Shown in pieces: positions 9,230 through 17,390 of a stretch of 64,000 nucleotides of DNA. Where the stretch lies: NCBI RefSeq assembly GCF_003863355.1, contig NZ_QQWG01000004.1, positions 186,001 to 250,000 on the forward strand, given 5' to 3'. The notes beneath the pieces are model-generated. The model made no database searches and was not told the origin of the DNA. It saw only the letters and a list, made by a program, of their open reading frames with translations. Every line of letters starts with the position of its first letter. Position 1 is the stretch's first letter. The position numbers and the translations under genes were made by a program. The stretch comes from Ancylomarina euxina. Lineage in GTDB: Bacteria > Bacteroidota > Bacteroidia > Bacteroidales > Marinifilaceae.

Positions 9230-9580
9230 GCGATTGAGTTTTATTATATTCCCAAATAAATTAGGAATAAGGGACTTGAATGAGTTCTTAATTATTTTTT
9301 CAAAAACATGACAAATAGATTTATTTCATATTCTCATATGACAACCTAAATTACATTTTTTTTAAAGCAAAAAATAAATTTAATTATTGTAAAATGATAA
9401 GCCAGACTAAAATAGAATGCATCTACATAATAATGAACACAAGCATCACGGACATTAAAAAAAGGTGTGGACTCCCCCACACCTTTAACATGCTCAAACT
9501 AGGCCAATCTCACCAAGAATAAACTAATTTAGAGCAAATTTACTAAGCCTATATCTAAACGCTCTTAAACCAACACAAGC
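9230..9580. other. AT-rich intergenic region
   Basis: It is very AT-rich. It holds the terminator at 9461-9486 and, at about 9368-9440, a stretch clearly similar to 19559-19628 (shared CTAAAATAGAA…ATCTACATAAT.ATGAA). No supportable gene was found. Confidence 0.5.
9461..9486 (-). terminator. Rho-independent terminator downstream of the nucleosidase-like gene
   Basis: A 10-bp stem AAAGGTGTGG/CCACACCTTT with a 6-nt loop is followed on the minus strand by a run of T. It lies 95 bp past the stop at 9581. Confidence 0.8.
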
Positions 9581-10585
9581 TTATAGCTTTTCTGCCATTA
9601 GTTCTTTCTTTAGCTTAACAACAGACTCATTATTCAGCATCGAAACAATAATTGCCACGGCCACTCCTGCATTGTGTGCACCGGAAACGTTCTGTGCATA
9701 AACCTTAGGATTTACATCTGTAGCAAATTGAGTAAAACGATCGACTTCACCACTTACAAATAGGAAGGGAGGATTCTGATTGTTAAGATGATTTTTCGCA
9801 GCTTTATAAATCAAACAATGGGTTGTTTCCATGGAAACCCCGTTTTCATTATTGGGGTAGTGAGCTTTAAATGCAGACCCCGTTTCCCCGTCCTTTTGAG
9901 CATATTGGGTATAATCAGTCACATTCACATCTCCCAAGGCAATAAAATTTTTATCGACATAAATCTGCTGACTATTCGTTGATGGATTGGTTGGTGGACA
10001 AAGCATCAATTGGTTATAAGGGCTAAAATCTACGATCTTAAGTTGTTCAATAAAACTTGTCGATCCCGATTCGAGAATCTCATCCCAAGAGTCGGTATTA
10101 TAATGACTTTTCGAATTAGCATCTCCACCATTATGCATAAACACCTTGCTACCTATCACCACCGAACCATTGATGTTATCCGATTGAAATATGGAACTAG
10201 CCGTAACGCCCGGGCCCGAAGATGCCGTACCCACCGCTATAACCAATTCAATCTCTTTTTGAAGATCGTACTCAAAAATAATTGGTAACAGTCTCATTTT
10301 CTCCTCTGAACTCGACTGCAAGTCCTCAGGACTCCCACTCAACAAGTCAGATATGCACCAAACCTCTATCGTTTTATCTTCAGCATCAATAGTCAATCTT
10401 GGTAAACTTGCCTCAGCACATACCGTCTTTACGGGTCCGTAGGATGGATAAGTTAAGCAAGTCAGTATCGCATTTAACTCGATACCACATTGTTCATTGA
10501 TATATTTATTAGTCAGTACCCAACAAACTGGATCGCATTCCCAATACTTATTAACCACAATAATTACTCTTGTTTTTTTATACAT
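9581..10585 (-). CDS. Nucleoside phosphorylase/nucleosidase-superfamily-like protein
   Basis: The 334-residue protein shows features of the phosphorylase/nucleosidase fold. These are an early beta strand (T-R-V-I-I-V-V-N-K), a glycine-rich strand-turn V-I-A-V-G-T-A-S-S-G-P-G near residue 117, and a late S-M-E-T-T-H-C…P-F-L-F-V-S-G-E segment near 254-283, where nucleosidases carry their M-E…I-R-G-I-S-D active-site region. The canonical SD pair is replaced by SGEVDRF, so activity may differ. The preferred start is ATG 10583-10585, which overlaps the stop of the preceding small ORF (TGATG), implying translational coupling. A GTG one codon upstream is possible. The fold is moderately supported; the substrate is unknown. 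Confidence 0.55.
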   Translation of the reverse strand: MYKKTRVIIVVNKYWECDPVCWVLTNKYINEQCGIELNAILTCLTYPSYGPVKTVCAEASLPRLTIDAEDKTIEVWCISDLLSGSPEDLQSSSEEKMRLLPIIFEYDLQKEIELVIAVGTASSGPGVTASSIFQSDNINGSVVIGSKVFMHNGGDANSKSHYNTDSWDEILESGSTSFIEQLKIVDFSPYNQLMLCPPTNPSTNSQQIYVDKNFIALGDVNVTDYTQYAQKDGETGSAFKAHYPNNENGVSMETTHCLIYKAAKNHLNNQNPPFLFVSGEVDRFTQFATDVNPKVYAQNVSGAHNAGVAVAIIVSMLNNESVVKLKKELMAEKL

Positions 10586-10830
10586 CACATCTTAACTTTA
10601 AATGGTAAATAATTTACATCATCATACTTGTCTCTAATCTGTTCTATATATGAACTTGATTGTCTGCTCAATTTCGCAGGACTATTTTTATATTCGATAT
10701 AAGAAACCAAACAACCATTATCGCTCATATCAAACACACCTATTAGTAATGTGACATCTTCTTCTTTCTGTTCATTACAATAAACCGATAGAACCTCATC
10801 CTTTGAGTCAAAGACGAATAGCTCTTCCAA
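10585..10830 (-). CDS. Small protein of unknown function, coupled to the nucleosidase-like gene; possibly 5'-truncated
   Basis: The frame ends in TGATG, overlapping the next gene's ATG. It reads as an acidic soluble protein with no known motif. The only canonical-type start in frame is TTG at 10828-10830. The frame stays open and protein-like a further 44 codons upstream, to about 10962 inside the palindrome at 10946-10970, without an ATG or GTG. Either translation starts at TTG (81 aa), or the gene lost its 5' end at the palindrome. No homology is recognised. Confidence 0.45.
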   Translation of the reverse strand: MEELFVFDSKDEVLSVYCNEQKEEDVTLLIGVFDMSDNGCLVSYIEYKNSPAKLSRQSSSYIEQIRDKYDDVNYLPFKVKM

Positions 10831-10945
10831 ATACGAATATAGATCTTCTGAATAGATGCCAGGAACACCAATAAAAACATTGATTAACTTTTCATTTGAA
10901 TCAAAAAGATAAATCAGGTTGATAGATTGATCAGAAATGAATAAC

Positions 10946-10970
10946 GTCTCCCCTAAAATTTAGGGGAGAC
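10946..10970 (-). terminator. Perfect 12-bp palindromic stem-loop
   Basis: GTCTCCCCTAAA and TTTAGGGGAGAC are perfect inverted arms around a single central A. It lies 40 bp after the stop of the 11010-11933 gene. There is no clear T-run, so it may be a processing or stability hairpin rather than a classic terminator. Confidence 0.5.
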
Positions 10971-11009
10971 TAAAAGATAGCCAGGGGCAAGCCCCAAGGA
11001 ATTCTATTA

Positions 11010-11933
11010 TTAAATATTCTGAGGAATGAATTCAGGTTCCAAAACGATATCCAGTCTATCCGTTTCCCCGTAATTGTGAACCAGGGTTATCCTTTGACTT
11101 TTATAATTTACGGCACGAAACTCTACAGGATAGGTTCCTGCTTCGAGACTTGGAATACGGAAACCACCCTTGTCTCCTCTGATAATATGATCGATTTCGG
11201 CCTGAGGAATCAACACCTGAGCATTGGCGATGGGTTTATTGGTTCTTTTATCCTTAACCGATCCGATAAGGGCAAGTTTCCTACTTGCTGCACGCTCACG
11301 CCTAACAGCCTGTTGATAGGCCGAATAGAGTGTTGGGTCCGATAACTTGAAGAAACTTTCCATCAATTTGTTTAATCGGTCTATTTGCAGACTATCAATT
11401 TCTTTAGCCTTTTTAATTATGGCTTTGGTTGCCTCCTCACGCTTCTTTATCATTTCCTGAGGCAATGGCATATAGGTTTGCATTTCACGAACGGCATCTT
11501 TCAGGCTGGTTAACATGGCCTCAGTAATTCCGGCAGCTGCTAATTCTTGGCTATGCTTATCGCAATACGTCACTGTTTTTTCAGCATAATTCAACAATCC
11601 GCTGAACGACATACTAAGAAGCTTCCCTTCTGTCGATTTGAAGTTTTCAATATCATCCATCTTATTGTTCTGCAAACAATCATTATAAAACAAGTTCAGA
11701 ATGTTAATTAAACTATCGGCCAAATTCTCTTTCTTTTGCCTTTTAGCTATAGCATATCCCCCATAATTGATACTCTGTACAGCAATAGCCTCGTTAAATT
11801 CGATACCTTTAGCAAGTATCTTTTGAATCAACGCCCAAAGAAGAGGATTGCTTTCTAGCTTTTCTCTATTCGCTGTTACAAAATCGTTAAATTGAAACAG
11901 CATGTTTTGAGTAGGTAAATACTTTTTGTTCAT
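11010..11933 (-). CDS. Uncharacterised helical protein with C-terminal carboxypeptidase-regulatory-like domain
   Basis: The 307-residue protein starts at ATG 11933 (a GTG precedes it). Residues 1-215 are predicted almost entirely helical and rich in Lys, Glu, Leu and Ala. Residues about 220-300 form a CarboxypepD_reg-like beta-sandwich (S-V-K-D-K-R-T-N-K-P-I-A-N-A-Q-V … G-G-F-R-I-P-S-L-E-A-G-T-Y). No signal peptide is visible although this C-terminal fold is usually extracytoplasmic. Similar helical-plus-sandwich proteins occur in Bacteroidota without assigned function. It is monocistronic as far as can be seen, followed by the palindrome at 10946-10970. Confidence 0.65.
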   Translation of the reverse strand: MNKKYLPTQNMLFQFNDFVTANREKLESNPLLWALIQKILAKGIEFNEAIAVQSINYGGYAIAKRQKKENLADSLINILNLFYNDCLQNNKMDDIENFKSTEGKLLSMSFSGLLNYAEKTVTYCDKHSQELAAAGITEAMLTSLKDAVREMQTYMPLPQEMIKKREEATKAIIKKAKEIDSLQIDRLNKLMESFFKLSDPTLYSAYQQAVRRERAASRKLALIGSVKDKRTNKPIANAQVLIPQAEIDHIIRGDKGGFRIPSLEAGTYPVEFRAVNYKSQRITLVHNYGETDRLDIVLEPEFIPQNI

Positions 11934-12094
11934 CACTTCAATTTTTAAAGATTAATATAATACAAAGCCAATGCGATAATGCTAATGGCAAACTCATATG
12001 AAACGAGAAACCAAACATTCAACACCTCTAAAGACCCTCAAGCCAGCAAGGCCTACCTATTTAGAATCGTATGGCAACCAAACAAAGTGTTATT

Positions 12095-12325
12095 CTCTGT
12101 ATGAAAATTCTTCCTCTCCGTATGTCGATTGAAATTCTCTGTATGAAAATTCTTCCTCTCTGCATGCCGATGGAAATTCTCCGTCTGAAAATTATTCGTC
12201 TCTGCATGCCGATGGAAATTCTCTGTATGAAAATTATTCGTCTCCGTATGTCGATTGAAATTCTCTTTATAAAAATCCTTCGTCTCTCTTAGTCGGCAAT
12301 AATTCTTTGTAAGAAAAGTTGTTGT
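12095..12325. repeat. 21-bp tandem repeat array (about 11 units, alternating two variants)
   Basis: Units start every 21 bp (12095, 12116, 12137 and so on). They alternate between CTCTGTATGAAAATTCTTCC-like and CTCCGTATGTCGATTGAAAT-like forms, giving a 42-bp higher-order period. Later units diverge. Because 21 is divisible by 3, the array forms an accidental open frame (12071-12292) of 7-residue repeats. There are no unique spacers, so this is not a CRISPR. Confidence 0.85.
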
Positions 12326-12887
12326 CTATGTTTAAAATTTCAGTTTCAAATTATTACTTAATAAAATGAATGAAGAAATAAGGGGAGTCTTAGTTCTACT
12401 TTTTGGTGGGTTTGTTAAAATTAAATGATACTCACTCTAAAAAATTAATTTTAAAAGCTCTTCCGGAAAAAGCTTTAAGAGAACTAACAGTCTCACTGGA
12501 TCAAACTTATGATACAAATGGCTTTACAGACTGTGGAACGTTTTCTATAATAAAGTTATGGAATAATTTCTTTAAATTCCAAACCTAAAATTCATTCATC
12601 AGAAAAAGAAGTGGATTCGTCAGGTAAAAACAGCGACTCAAGAAAGCCCAAACTGCCCGTTTTTATTAGCATTCTAAAACAAGCAACAAAGTATTATTTT
12701 TTTGTAAAATATTTTAATCCTAATCTTTTTCCCTAAACAACAGACATTCAGTTAGCTATTCGAAAACGAAGAAATCTTATTGTTTTATAGTCTTCATTTC
12801 TAAAGACAGCCAAATAACTGAATCTGATGAAAAGGCATCAAAAAGCCCAAAGCTTGATGAGCTTTGGGTTATTTTTTTAGTTTCAAT
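12326..12887. other. Intergenic region with a weak ORF and a terminator
   Basis: A TTG-initiated frame 12403-12588 (+, 61 codons) has a protein-like composition but no recognisable motif, and may be a gene remnant. Downstream, 12843-12870 forms a strong hairpin. Nothing else was supportable. Confidence 0.4.
12843..12870 (+). terminator. Bidirectional-looking terminator hairpin
   Basis: The stem AAGCCCAAAGC/GCTTTGGGTT is followed on the plus strand by ATTTTTTT. It is also preceded by an A-run, so it could work in both directions. Confidence 0.65.
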
Positions 12888-13008
12888 TTTGAGCAAACCA
12901 ATTTTAATTGGCTTGCTGGTGTTTCTTAATTGAATTAAACTTTCGAATTACTTATCAGCGCCCATGAAATTTAACTTCTGTACAGGGCGTTTTTATTGTT
13001 GCAATAGC
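12888..13008 (-). repeat. Cassette-spacer repeat A
   Basis: It shares GAGCAAACCAATTTTA, GGTGTTTCTTAATTG, and CATGAAATTTA-x-CTT with spacers B (13836-13978) and C (14855-15045). It lies directly 3' of the cyclase gene on the minus strand. Confidence 0.6.
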
Positions 13009-13010
13009 AT

Positions 13011-13772
13011 TTATTCAAAAATCGCAACAACTCTAGCTGGAGCAGCTGAAGCTCCCACAATCTTAAGAGGAAAAACAGCAACTTTAAAACCTTCATATGG
13101 AAGACTTCCCAAATTTACAAGCTGTTCCATATGACAATATTCTTTTCTTTGTCCAAGTACGTGAGCTTCCCAAAATAATTCTGAATTATTTGTTTCTTTA
13201 GCTTTGTTTATCATATATCTCAATGGCAAATCCCAACCCCAAGAGTCGATTCCCATTACTTTAATCCCTTGATCAATTAACCATTCTGTTGCATCTGCAC
13301 TCATTCCCGTCCCTTTATCAGGGAAATCTTTTGTCCCATTATAAATGTCTCTGCCTGTATTGATCAAAACAATCATACCTTCCTTAATAGATAAGCATTC
13401 TTTTTTAAGAAAATCTTGAATGTCTTTGACAGTTATTGCGTCGAAATCTTCTTTATGCCTCATATCAATAACAAGGCCATCTCCATAACACCAATCTAAT
13501 GGAATTTCATCAACGGTCTTTGCACGTTCTCCATTTACTGTTGGAGAATAATGCCAAGGAGCATCAATATGAGTTGTAGCATGTACCCCCATATGTTTTA
13601 TTGTATCATCTGCCCAACCGTTAAAACCTTTTGGGAACAATCTTTTAGGTAAGCCCAAAAAACGTAATAATAAACTTGCTTTTTTATGTGCTTTATATTT
13701 GATCCGAACCTTCATAAACCAAGGGTCGGATCTATTAAATTGAATTGGTTTTGATAAATCTACTATTTTCAT
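13011..13772 (-). CDS. Cyclase-family metal-dependent hydrolase (kynurenine formamidase-like, PF04199)
   Basis: The 253-residue soluble protein starts D-L-S-K-P-I-Q and carries the family's metal motif H-A-T-T-H-I-D-A-P-W-H (about residues 64-74), corresponding to HxGTHxDxPxH. A second conserved D-S-W-G-W-D segment lies near 175 and an E-A-H near 202. The family includes arylformamidases, isatin hydrolases and related cyclases that act on amides or lactones. A substrate cannot be chosen from sequence alone. The gene is a lone minus-strand unit between spacers A and B. The family call is strong. Confidence 0.85.
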   Translation of the reverse strand: MKIVDLSKPIQFNRSDPWFMKVRIKYKAHKKASLLLRFLGLPKRLFPKGFNGWADDTIKHMGVHATTHIDAPWHYSPTVNGERAKTVDEIPLDWCYGDGLVIDMRHKEDFDAITVKDIQDFLKKECLSIKEGMIVLINTGRDIYNGTKDFPDKGTGMSADATEWLIDQGIKVMGIDSWGWDLPLRYMINKAKETNNSELFWEAHVLGQRKEYCHMEQLVNLGSLPYEGFKVAVFPLKIVGASAAPARVVAIFE

Positions 13773-13835
13773 TATTAATTATATGTTTGTTAAGGCATCC
13801 TTTACACAAGTTAAAGATTAGACTTTACACTAAAA

Positions 13836-13978
13836 GAAGCAAGCCGCATAAATTCGTTTATATTTTTAAGCAAACCAATTTTAGTAGCTTTCTGGTGTCT
13901 CTTATATGAACTAACTCTCGTGCAATTCCCCTGACAATGAAATTTAGCTTTTGTGCAACAGGCACTTTTGTTAGGCAC
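13836..13978 (-). repeat. Cassette-spacer repeat B
   Basis: It begins AAGCAAGCCGCATAAATTCG as spacer C does, continues AAGCAAACCAATTTTAGTAG, and ends with GTTAGGC (13969-13975), which matches the integron core GTTRRRY. The partner GCCTAAC lies at 14857-14863 on the far side of the next gene. Confidence 0.65.
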
Positions 13979-13985
13979 CGTAGTT

Positions 13986-14828
13986 TTACTGGCTTATTAG
14001 ATATGATATTAGTGAAATAATAATTCCTATTACACCTATACCAATCAATCCACTTTTCGTAGCCTGAGGTGAGTTTTCATTTTTCACCTGATATTTAATT
14101 AAAAGCGATAAGAATTCCTCATCAGTTAAATTATTCATCGGCGTACTATTTCTAAATTTCTTTTCTTGGGTTGTTATAAAAACAAACATTGAAGCAAATG
14201 TAAATGGAACACCAATGGCTATGAAATATGGAAAAGTAAATTTAACCTGCAGGAAAATCCAAAAGCTTAATGACACTATTAATATTAGAAGCATCGATAA
14301 AATATTAATCCTTTTATAGATCTTTATATTATCTATTATTTCTGGCGAATTTGAAGAATTTAGACTTTTTATTACATCATTGTCTAGCTTCTCGCTTTTA
14401 TTACCGATTTTTCTTCCCCAATACGTCTCAATTAAGCGTTCTAACTTCCTGTAAGAAAACTGATAGTCATATATTTTTTTTGAGATTGTTCTATTCCCAT
14501 ATTCAACTCTCAAGTATGGTATATTATTAGCATTCTTTCCACTTCCAACAGTTTTACTGTCAACGAAAATATACTTAATATGTTCCCAGTCTATTTGGAT
14601 GTCATCATCACAAAACTTGATACCCTCCTTTGAAACGATGATTTTGGGTTCTCTGTCTTTTAGACGTTGATTTGTTTTGTAAATAGTATAAGTGAACCAG
14701 ACTAAGTTTGATATTGTCAGAAATGTTATTTCAAATCTAAAATAAATAGTTGCTCCCGTAAAGATTACCAAAATTAGCAGTTCTGAATAATCAATAATTG
14801 GTTTGCGAAGTATCAGTTTCTCTGTCAT
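13986..14828 (-). CDS. Membrane protein of unknown function
   Basis: The 280-residue protein has two N-terminal hydrophobic segments (about 14-50), a soluble middle part (about 60-165) with a PH-like beta pattern (I-I-V-S-K-E-G-I-K-F…I-Q-I-D-W-E-H-I-K-Y-I), a second TM pair (about 172-220), and a C-terminal TM (about 260-279). The 'W-x-x-I' strand pattern resembles the bacterial PH-domain-like modules seen in small membrane proteins, but I do not recognise a named family. It sits alone between spacers B and C, bounded by GCCTAAC and GTTAGGC. Confidence 0.65.
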   Translation of the reverse strand: MTEKLILRKPIIDYSELLILVIFTGATIYFRFEITFLTISNLVWFTYTIYKTNQRLKDREPKIIVSKEGIKFCDDDIQIDWEHIKYIFVDSKTVGSGKNANNIPYLRVEYGNRTISKKIYDYQFSYRKLERLIETYWGRKIGNKSEKLDNDVIKSLNSSNSPEIIDNIKIYKRINILSMLLILIVSLSFWIFLQVKFTFPYFIAIGVPFTFASMFVFITTQEKKFRNSTPMNNLTDEEFLSLLIKYQVKNENSPQATKSGLIGIGVIGIIISLISYLISQ

Positions 14829-14854
14829 CTATGTTTTTATTCTGTGGATCAGCT

Positions 14855-15045
14855 ATGGTGCCTAACGGTCTTGCAAGTTTTCGCGGGCGATTAAAAGAAC
14901 CTCCCCTTTCAAACCGCGAGGAAGCAAGCCGCATAAATTCGTTTATATTTTTAAGCAAACCAATTTTAGTAGCTTGCTTGTGTTTCTTAATTGTACTAAA
15001 CCTTCAAACGACTCATCAGCTCCCATGAAATTTAGTTTTTGTTGT
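14855..15045 (-). repeat. Cassette-spacer repeat C
   Basis: It starts GTGCCTAACGGTCTTGCAAG, contains AAGCAAGCCGCATAAATTCG and AAGCAAACCAATTTTAGTAG, both shared exactly with spacer B, and ends TTTTTGTTGTGTGG. The GGTCTT…AGTTTTCG…GGGCGATTAAAA part recurs in spacer E at 16610-16645. Confidence 0.7.
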
Positions 15046-15892
15046 GTGGTCGTACTTTAATCAATTTATCAAATAGTTCAGTTTTTGTTATGAAAATTTC
15101 CCTGTCTAGTATTTTACCCTTCTTTTCAATTTTAACCAAACCAAAATAACAAAGAAACCTTTCAAACATTCTTATTGAATAACAGTTTCCAGCATAATTT
15201 TCAACAGTTCCATAAGTCGGCGTAATTGATTCCAGAAATTGAGGGAAAGCTTTAAGGTATTTCTCGGCATAAAAAGAGTCTAACCGTTTTTGCATTCCAT
15301 ATTTTGATATTAGCAACAATGAAAAACCATAGCCGAGCTGTCCTAGTTGTTCGTCTTCGTAATTGTCGTAATAAGCCCAACTAAACTTTTGTGTCATTGT
15401 TTTAAAAACCAATTCAAATAATTTCTGATTGTCGGATGCAATTTTTCCTCCTGCTTTTGTCAGGCTTAATTTACCGTTTCTTTTTTTAGTCAGACCAGCT
15501 AATTCAACTAACAGTCGAGTCAGATTAATAGTTAATGAATCACTTTCCTTATATAATTTAGAAATTCCTGATGAAAATTGATATTCCTCTATGAATCCTT
15601 CATTATAAATTTCGTGAACAATCTTAGTCGGTAAAAATCCTTTCGAAGTCAACTTGATTTCACCAGATTCTCTCACTAAATTCAAAAAGTATTTAACCTG
15701 ATTAAGTATTGGAATATTAAGATACTCTTCTTTAGTAAGTTTTTGGATACTTATAGGACTGTCGGGCTCAAAAGTAAAATGCAAAAGGTTATGCATTTCA
15801 ATCGGAGAATATCCTTCAAATTCAGGGATAGACCGATTGTTCTGCTTGCTCATTATTTGATCAATTTGTTTTTGTATGCTTTTAAAGTCCAT
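15032..15892 (-). CDS. Uncharacterised soluble protein
   Basis: The 286-residue protein has no signal peptide or TM segment. Its N-terminal S-P-I-E-M-H-N-L-L-H…F-E-P-D-S-P motif (about residues 29-45) is reminiscent of a module I associate with SEC-C- and pRiA4b-ORF3-type bacterial proteins. The rest is helical with winged-helix-like stretches (for example S-G-E-I-K-L-T-S-K-G and N-G-K-L-S-L-T-K-A-G). It could be a nucleic-acid-binding or toxin-type protein, but nothing is decisive. It is a single-gene unit between spacers C and D. Confidence 0.6.
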   Translation of the reverse strand: MDFKSIQKQIDQIMSKQNNRSIPEFEGYSPIEMHNLLHFTFEPDSPISIQKLTKEEYLNIPILNQVKYFLNLVRESGEIKLTSKGFLPTKIVHEIYNEGFIEEYQFSSGISKLYKESDSLTINLTRLLVELAGLTKKRNGKLSLTKAGGKIASDNQKLFELVFKTMTQKFSWAYYDNYEDEQLGQLGYGFSLLLISKYGMQKRLDSFYAEKYLKAFPQFLESITPTYGTVENYAGNCYSIRMFERFLCYFGLVKIEKKGKILDREIFITKTELFDKLIKVRPHNKN

Positions 15893-15909
15893 TCAGTTTT
15901 TTGTTTTGT

Positions 15910-16056
15910 ATGCCACACAACGGTAAATTGTATGAGTAGTGGCAGATTGCGTGGCACTTTCCTGTCAAGCTACAAGAAAGTTAAAACGAGCTATAAGCTT
16001 TGAATTTACTCCCAAGACAGCTATTATTTTATACATTGTTGTGCTTTCGTGCTACT
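15910..16056 (-). repeat. Cassette-spacer repeat D (palindromic ends)
   Basis: On the minus strand it begins GCACAACAATGTATAAAATA and ends CAATTTACCGTTGTGTGGC, so the ends pair through ACAAC/GTTGT. The interior contains AATAGCT…TATAGCT and GTGCCACGCAATCTGCCACT. This is the type of spacer that flanks single unrelated genes in many Bacteroidota genomes, as I recall. Confidence 0.65.
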
Positions 16057-16091
16057 TTTTTGAGCATAAATGAAAATTATATCTAATTGCA

Positions 16092-16490
16092 TTACTCTTT
16101 ATCAAATCCATCAACAATAACGCCCCCCATTGATGCTGGGAACGATAGGATTATTATTCTTTTAAAAGCAATTAATGGTTCTTCTAATAGTGGCATCCTA
16201 TTAAGGGCAAATAAAATAATAAATACTACAATAAAGGTAACAGCATAATCTATTATAGTTCTTAATACGAAATGCGATAATCTGTGTTTTACTTGTCCCT
16301 GAAATATTCCTTGAAATGAGTATATATTAATAAATAATAATGACAATAGAATTATTACAATAAGATTGAGAGTTGGTAAAGTTTCACTTAATTTCCATGA
16401 TTCCTCTGAAAAGGCAACAGGAATCGTCAAAGCAGATGCCCCTACTATTACTTGAATAATATCTTCAAAGTTAATTGTTTCTTTACTCAT
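16092..16490 (-). CDS. Small integral membrane protein (DUF2391-like)
   Basis: The preferred start is ATG 16490 (MSKETINFEDII…); an upstream ATG at 16541 would add 17 polar residues. The 132-residue protein has four hydrophobic segments. The opening I-I-Q-V-I-V-G-A-S-A-L-T-I-P-V-A-F-S-E-E resembles the DUF2391 family of uncharacterised membrane proteins. It is a lone minus-strand gene between spacers D and E. The family assignment is from memory of the pattern and is moderate. Confidence 0.65.
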   Translation of the reverse strand: MSKETINFEDIIQVIVGASALTIPVAFSEESWKLSETLPTLNLIVIILLSLLFINIYSFQGIFQGQVKHRLSHFVLRTIIDYAVTFIVVFIILFALNRMPLLEEPLIAFKRIIILSFPASMGGVIVDGFDKE

Positions 16491-16599
16491 AATATACACT
16501 TCATTAGAGGTACTAATAAAAGTTTTATTTCTTATTTTCAATAGATCTCACTTAATATGATCTCTTTCTAAAAAAATCGACCTCTTTAGTACGATCTCA

Positions 16600-16740
16600 G
16601 CATGAAGCACAACGGTCTTCAAAGTTTCGTGGGCGATTAAAACAGTTGTCTTATCAAATTCCTAAAGAAGCAAGCCACATAAAGCTTAGGACCAATAAAG
16701 CAGTTTCCATTTTTGCACGAGAAAGTAAATTTATGAAAAC
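16600..16740 (-). repeat. Cassette-spacer repeat E
   Basis: It contains AGCACAACGGTCTTCAAAGT and GTGGGCGATTAAAACAG, matching the start of spacer C, and AAGAAGCAAGCCACATAAA, matching spacers B and C. It lies upstream of the DUF2391-like gene. Confidence 0.6.
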
Positions 16741-17069
16741 AATTGTATAAACAGTATTCCCAATTAAAGTAAAATGATCAGCGAGTATTAAATAGAAAGA
16801 ATATATTTAGCCCTTCGACTCCGCTCAGGGATCGAAAAGTAGCTTGGCACTACTCCTCAAAAAAGAGGGAAATTTTATTAACTTAAGTCAAGTCTGGCGA
16901 AATATGGGTTGTAGTCATAACCTGATATTTACAGCTTACACATAATCAGAGCATGACCATTCAATTCTCTAGGCATTTCGCCTCCTTTGGGTTACTAAGT
17001 GTCTTGTACTGAGCTTGCCCTTTAGTTTTATACCCAAAAAAGATTTAACTTTTAAGAGACAGAAAAGAC
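16741..17069. other. Intergenic region with a common Bacteroidota repeat
   Basis: CCCTTCGACTCCGCTCAGGG at about 16808-16827 is a short intergenic element I recognise from many Bacteroidota. No gene was seen. Confidence 0.4.
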
Positions 17070-17290
17070 CGAAATCCAATCTCCTTATATATGGCTATCA
17101 ATTTCCAACAACCAAGCACAAACAAAGGAAATAGACGCAGATAGACAGCCAATAAAGTTGAAAAGCCTGAGGTAAATACATAAATGAAGTCAACACGATT
17201 AATGCACTTAAAAGCATAGCGAATGCTGTAAGGAAAGAGATCTAAATTATCTTCTTATGCTTGAGTCTTTCCAAACTCAAAATAGATAGG
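17070..17290 (-). pseudogene. Decayed copy of the 8966-9229 small membrane-protein gene
   Basis: The nucleotide sequence aligns over about 220 bp with 8993-9209 in the same orientation. There are long identical blocks (ATAAATGAAGTCAACACGAT and TGCACTTAAAAGCATAGCGA) but several substitutions and small indels that break the frame. No intact ORF remains. Confidence 0.8.
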
Positions 17291-17390
17291 TTTTGGGTTT
17301 AAATATCTTAAGTTTTGTTTATTCTGTATGAGATTGGTTGTGATTAGTAAGGGATTTCATAACTCCTTAAAAAATTTGCCAATACTTTCT

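Noticed and set aside
12071-12292. 73-codon open frame over the tandem repeat
   Set aside because: It exists only because the 21-bp unit is divisible by three. The product is a monotonous 7-residue repeat with no protein-like character.
12095-12325. CRISPR array
   Set aside because: Units are contiguous with no unique spacers, and no cas genes are present.
12403-12588. 61-codon TTG-start ORF
   Set aside because: Only composition supports it; no motif, and the start codon is weak.
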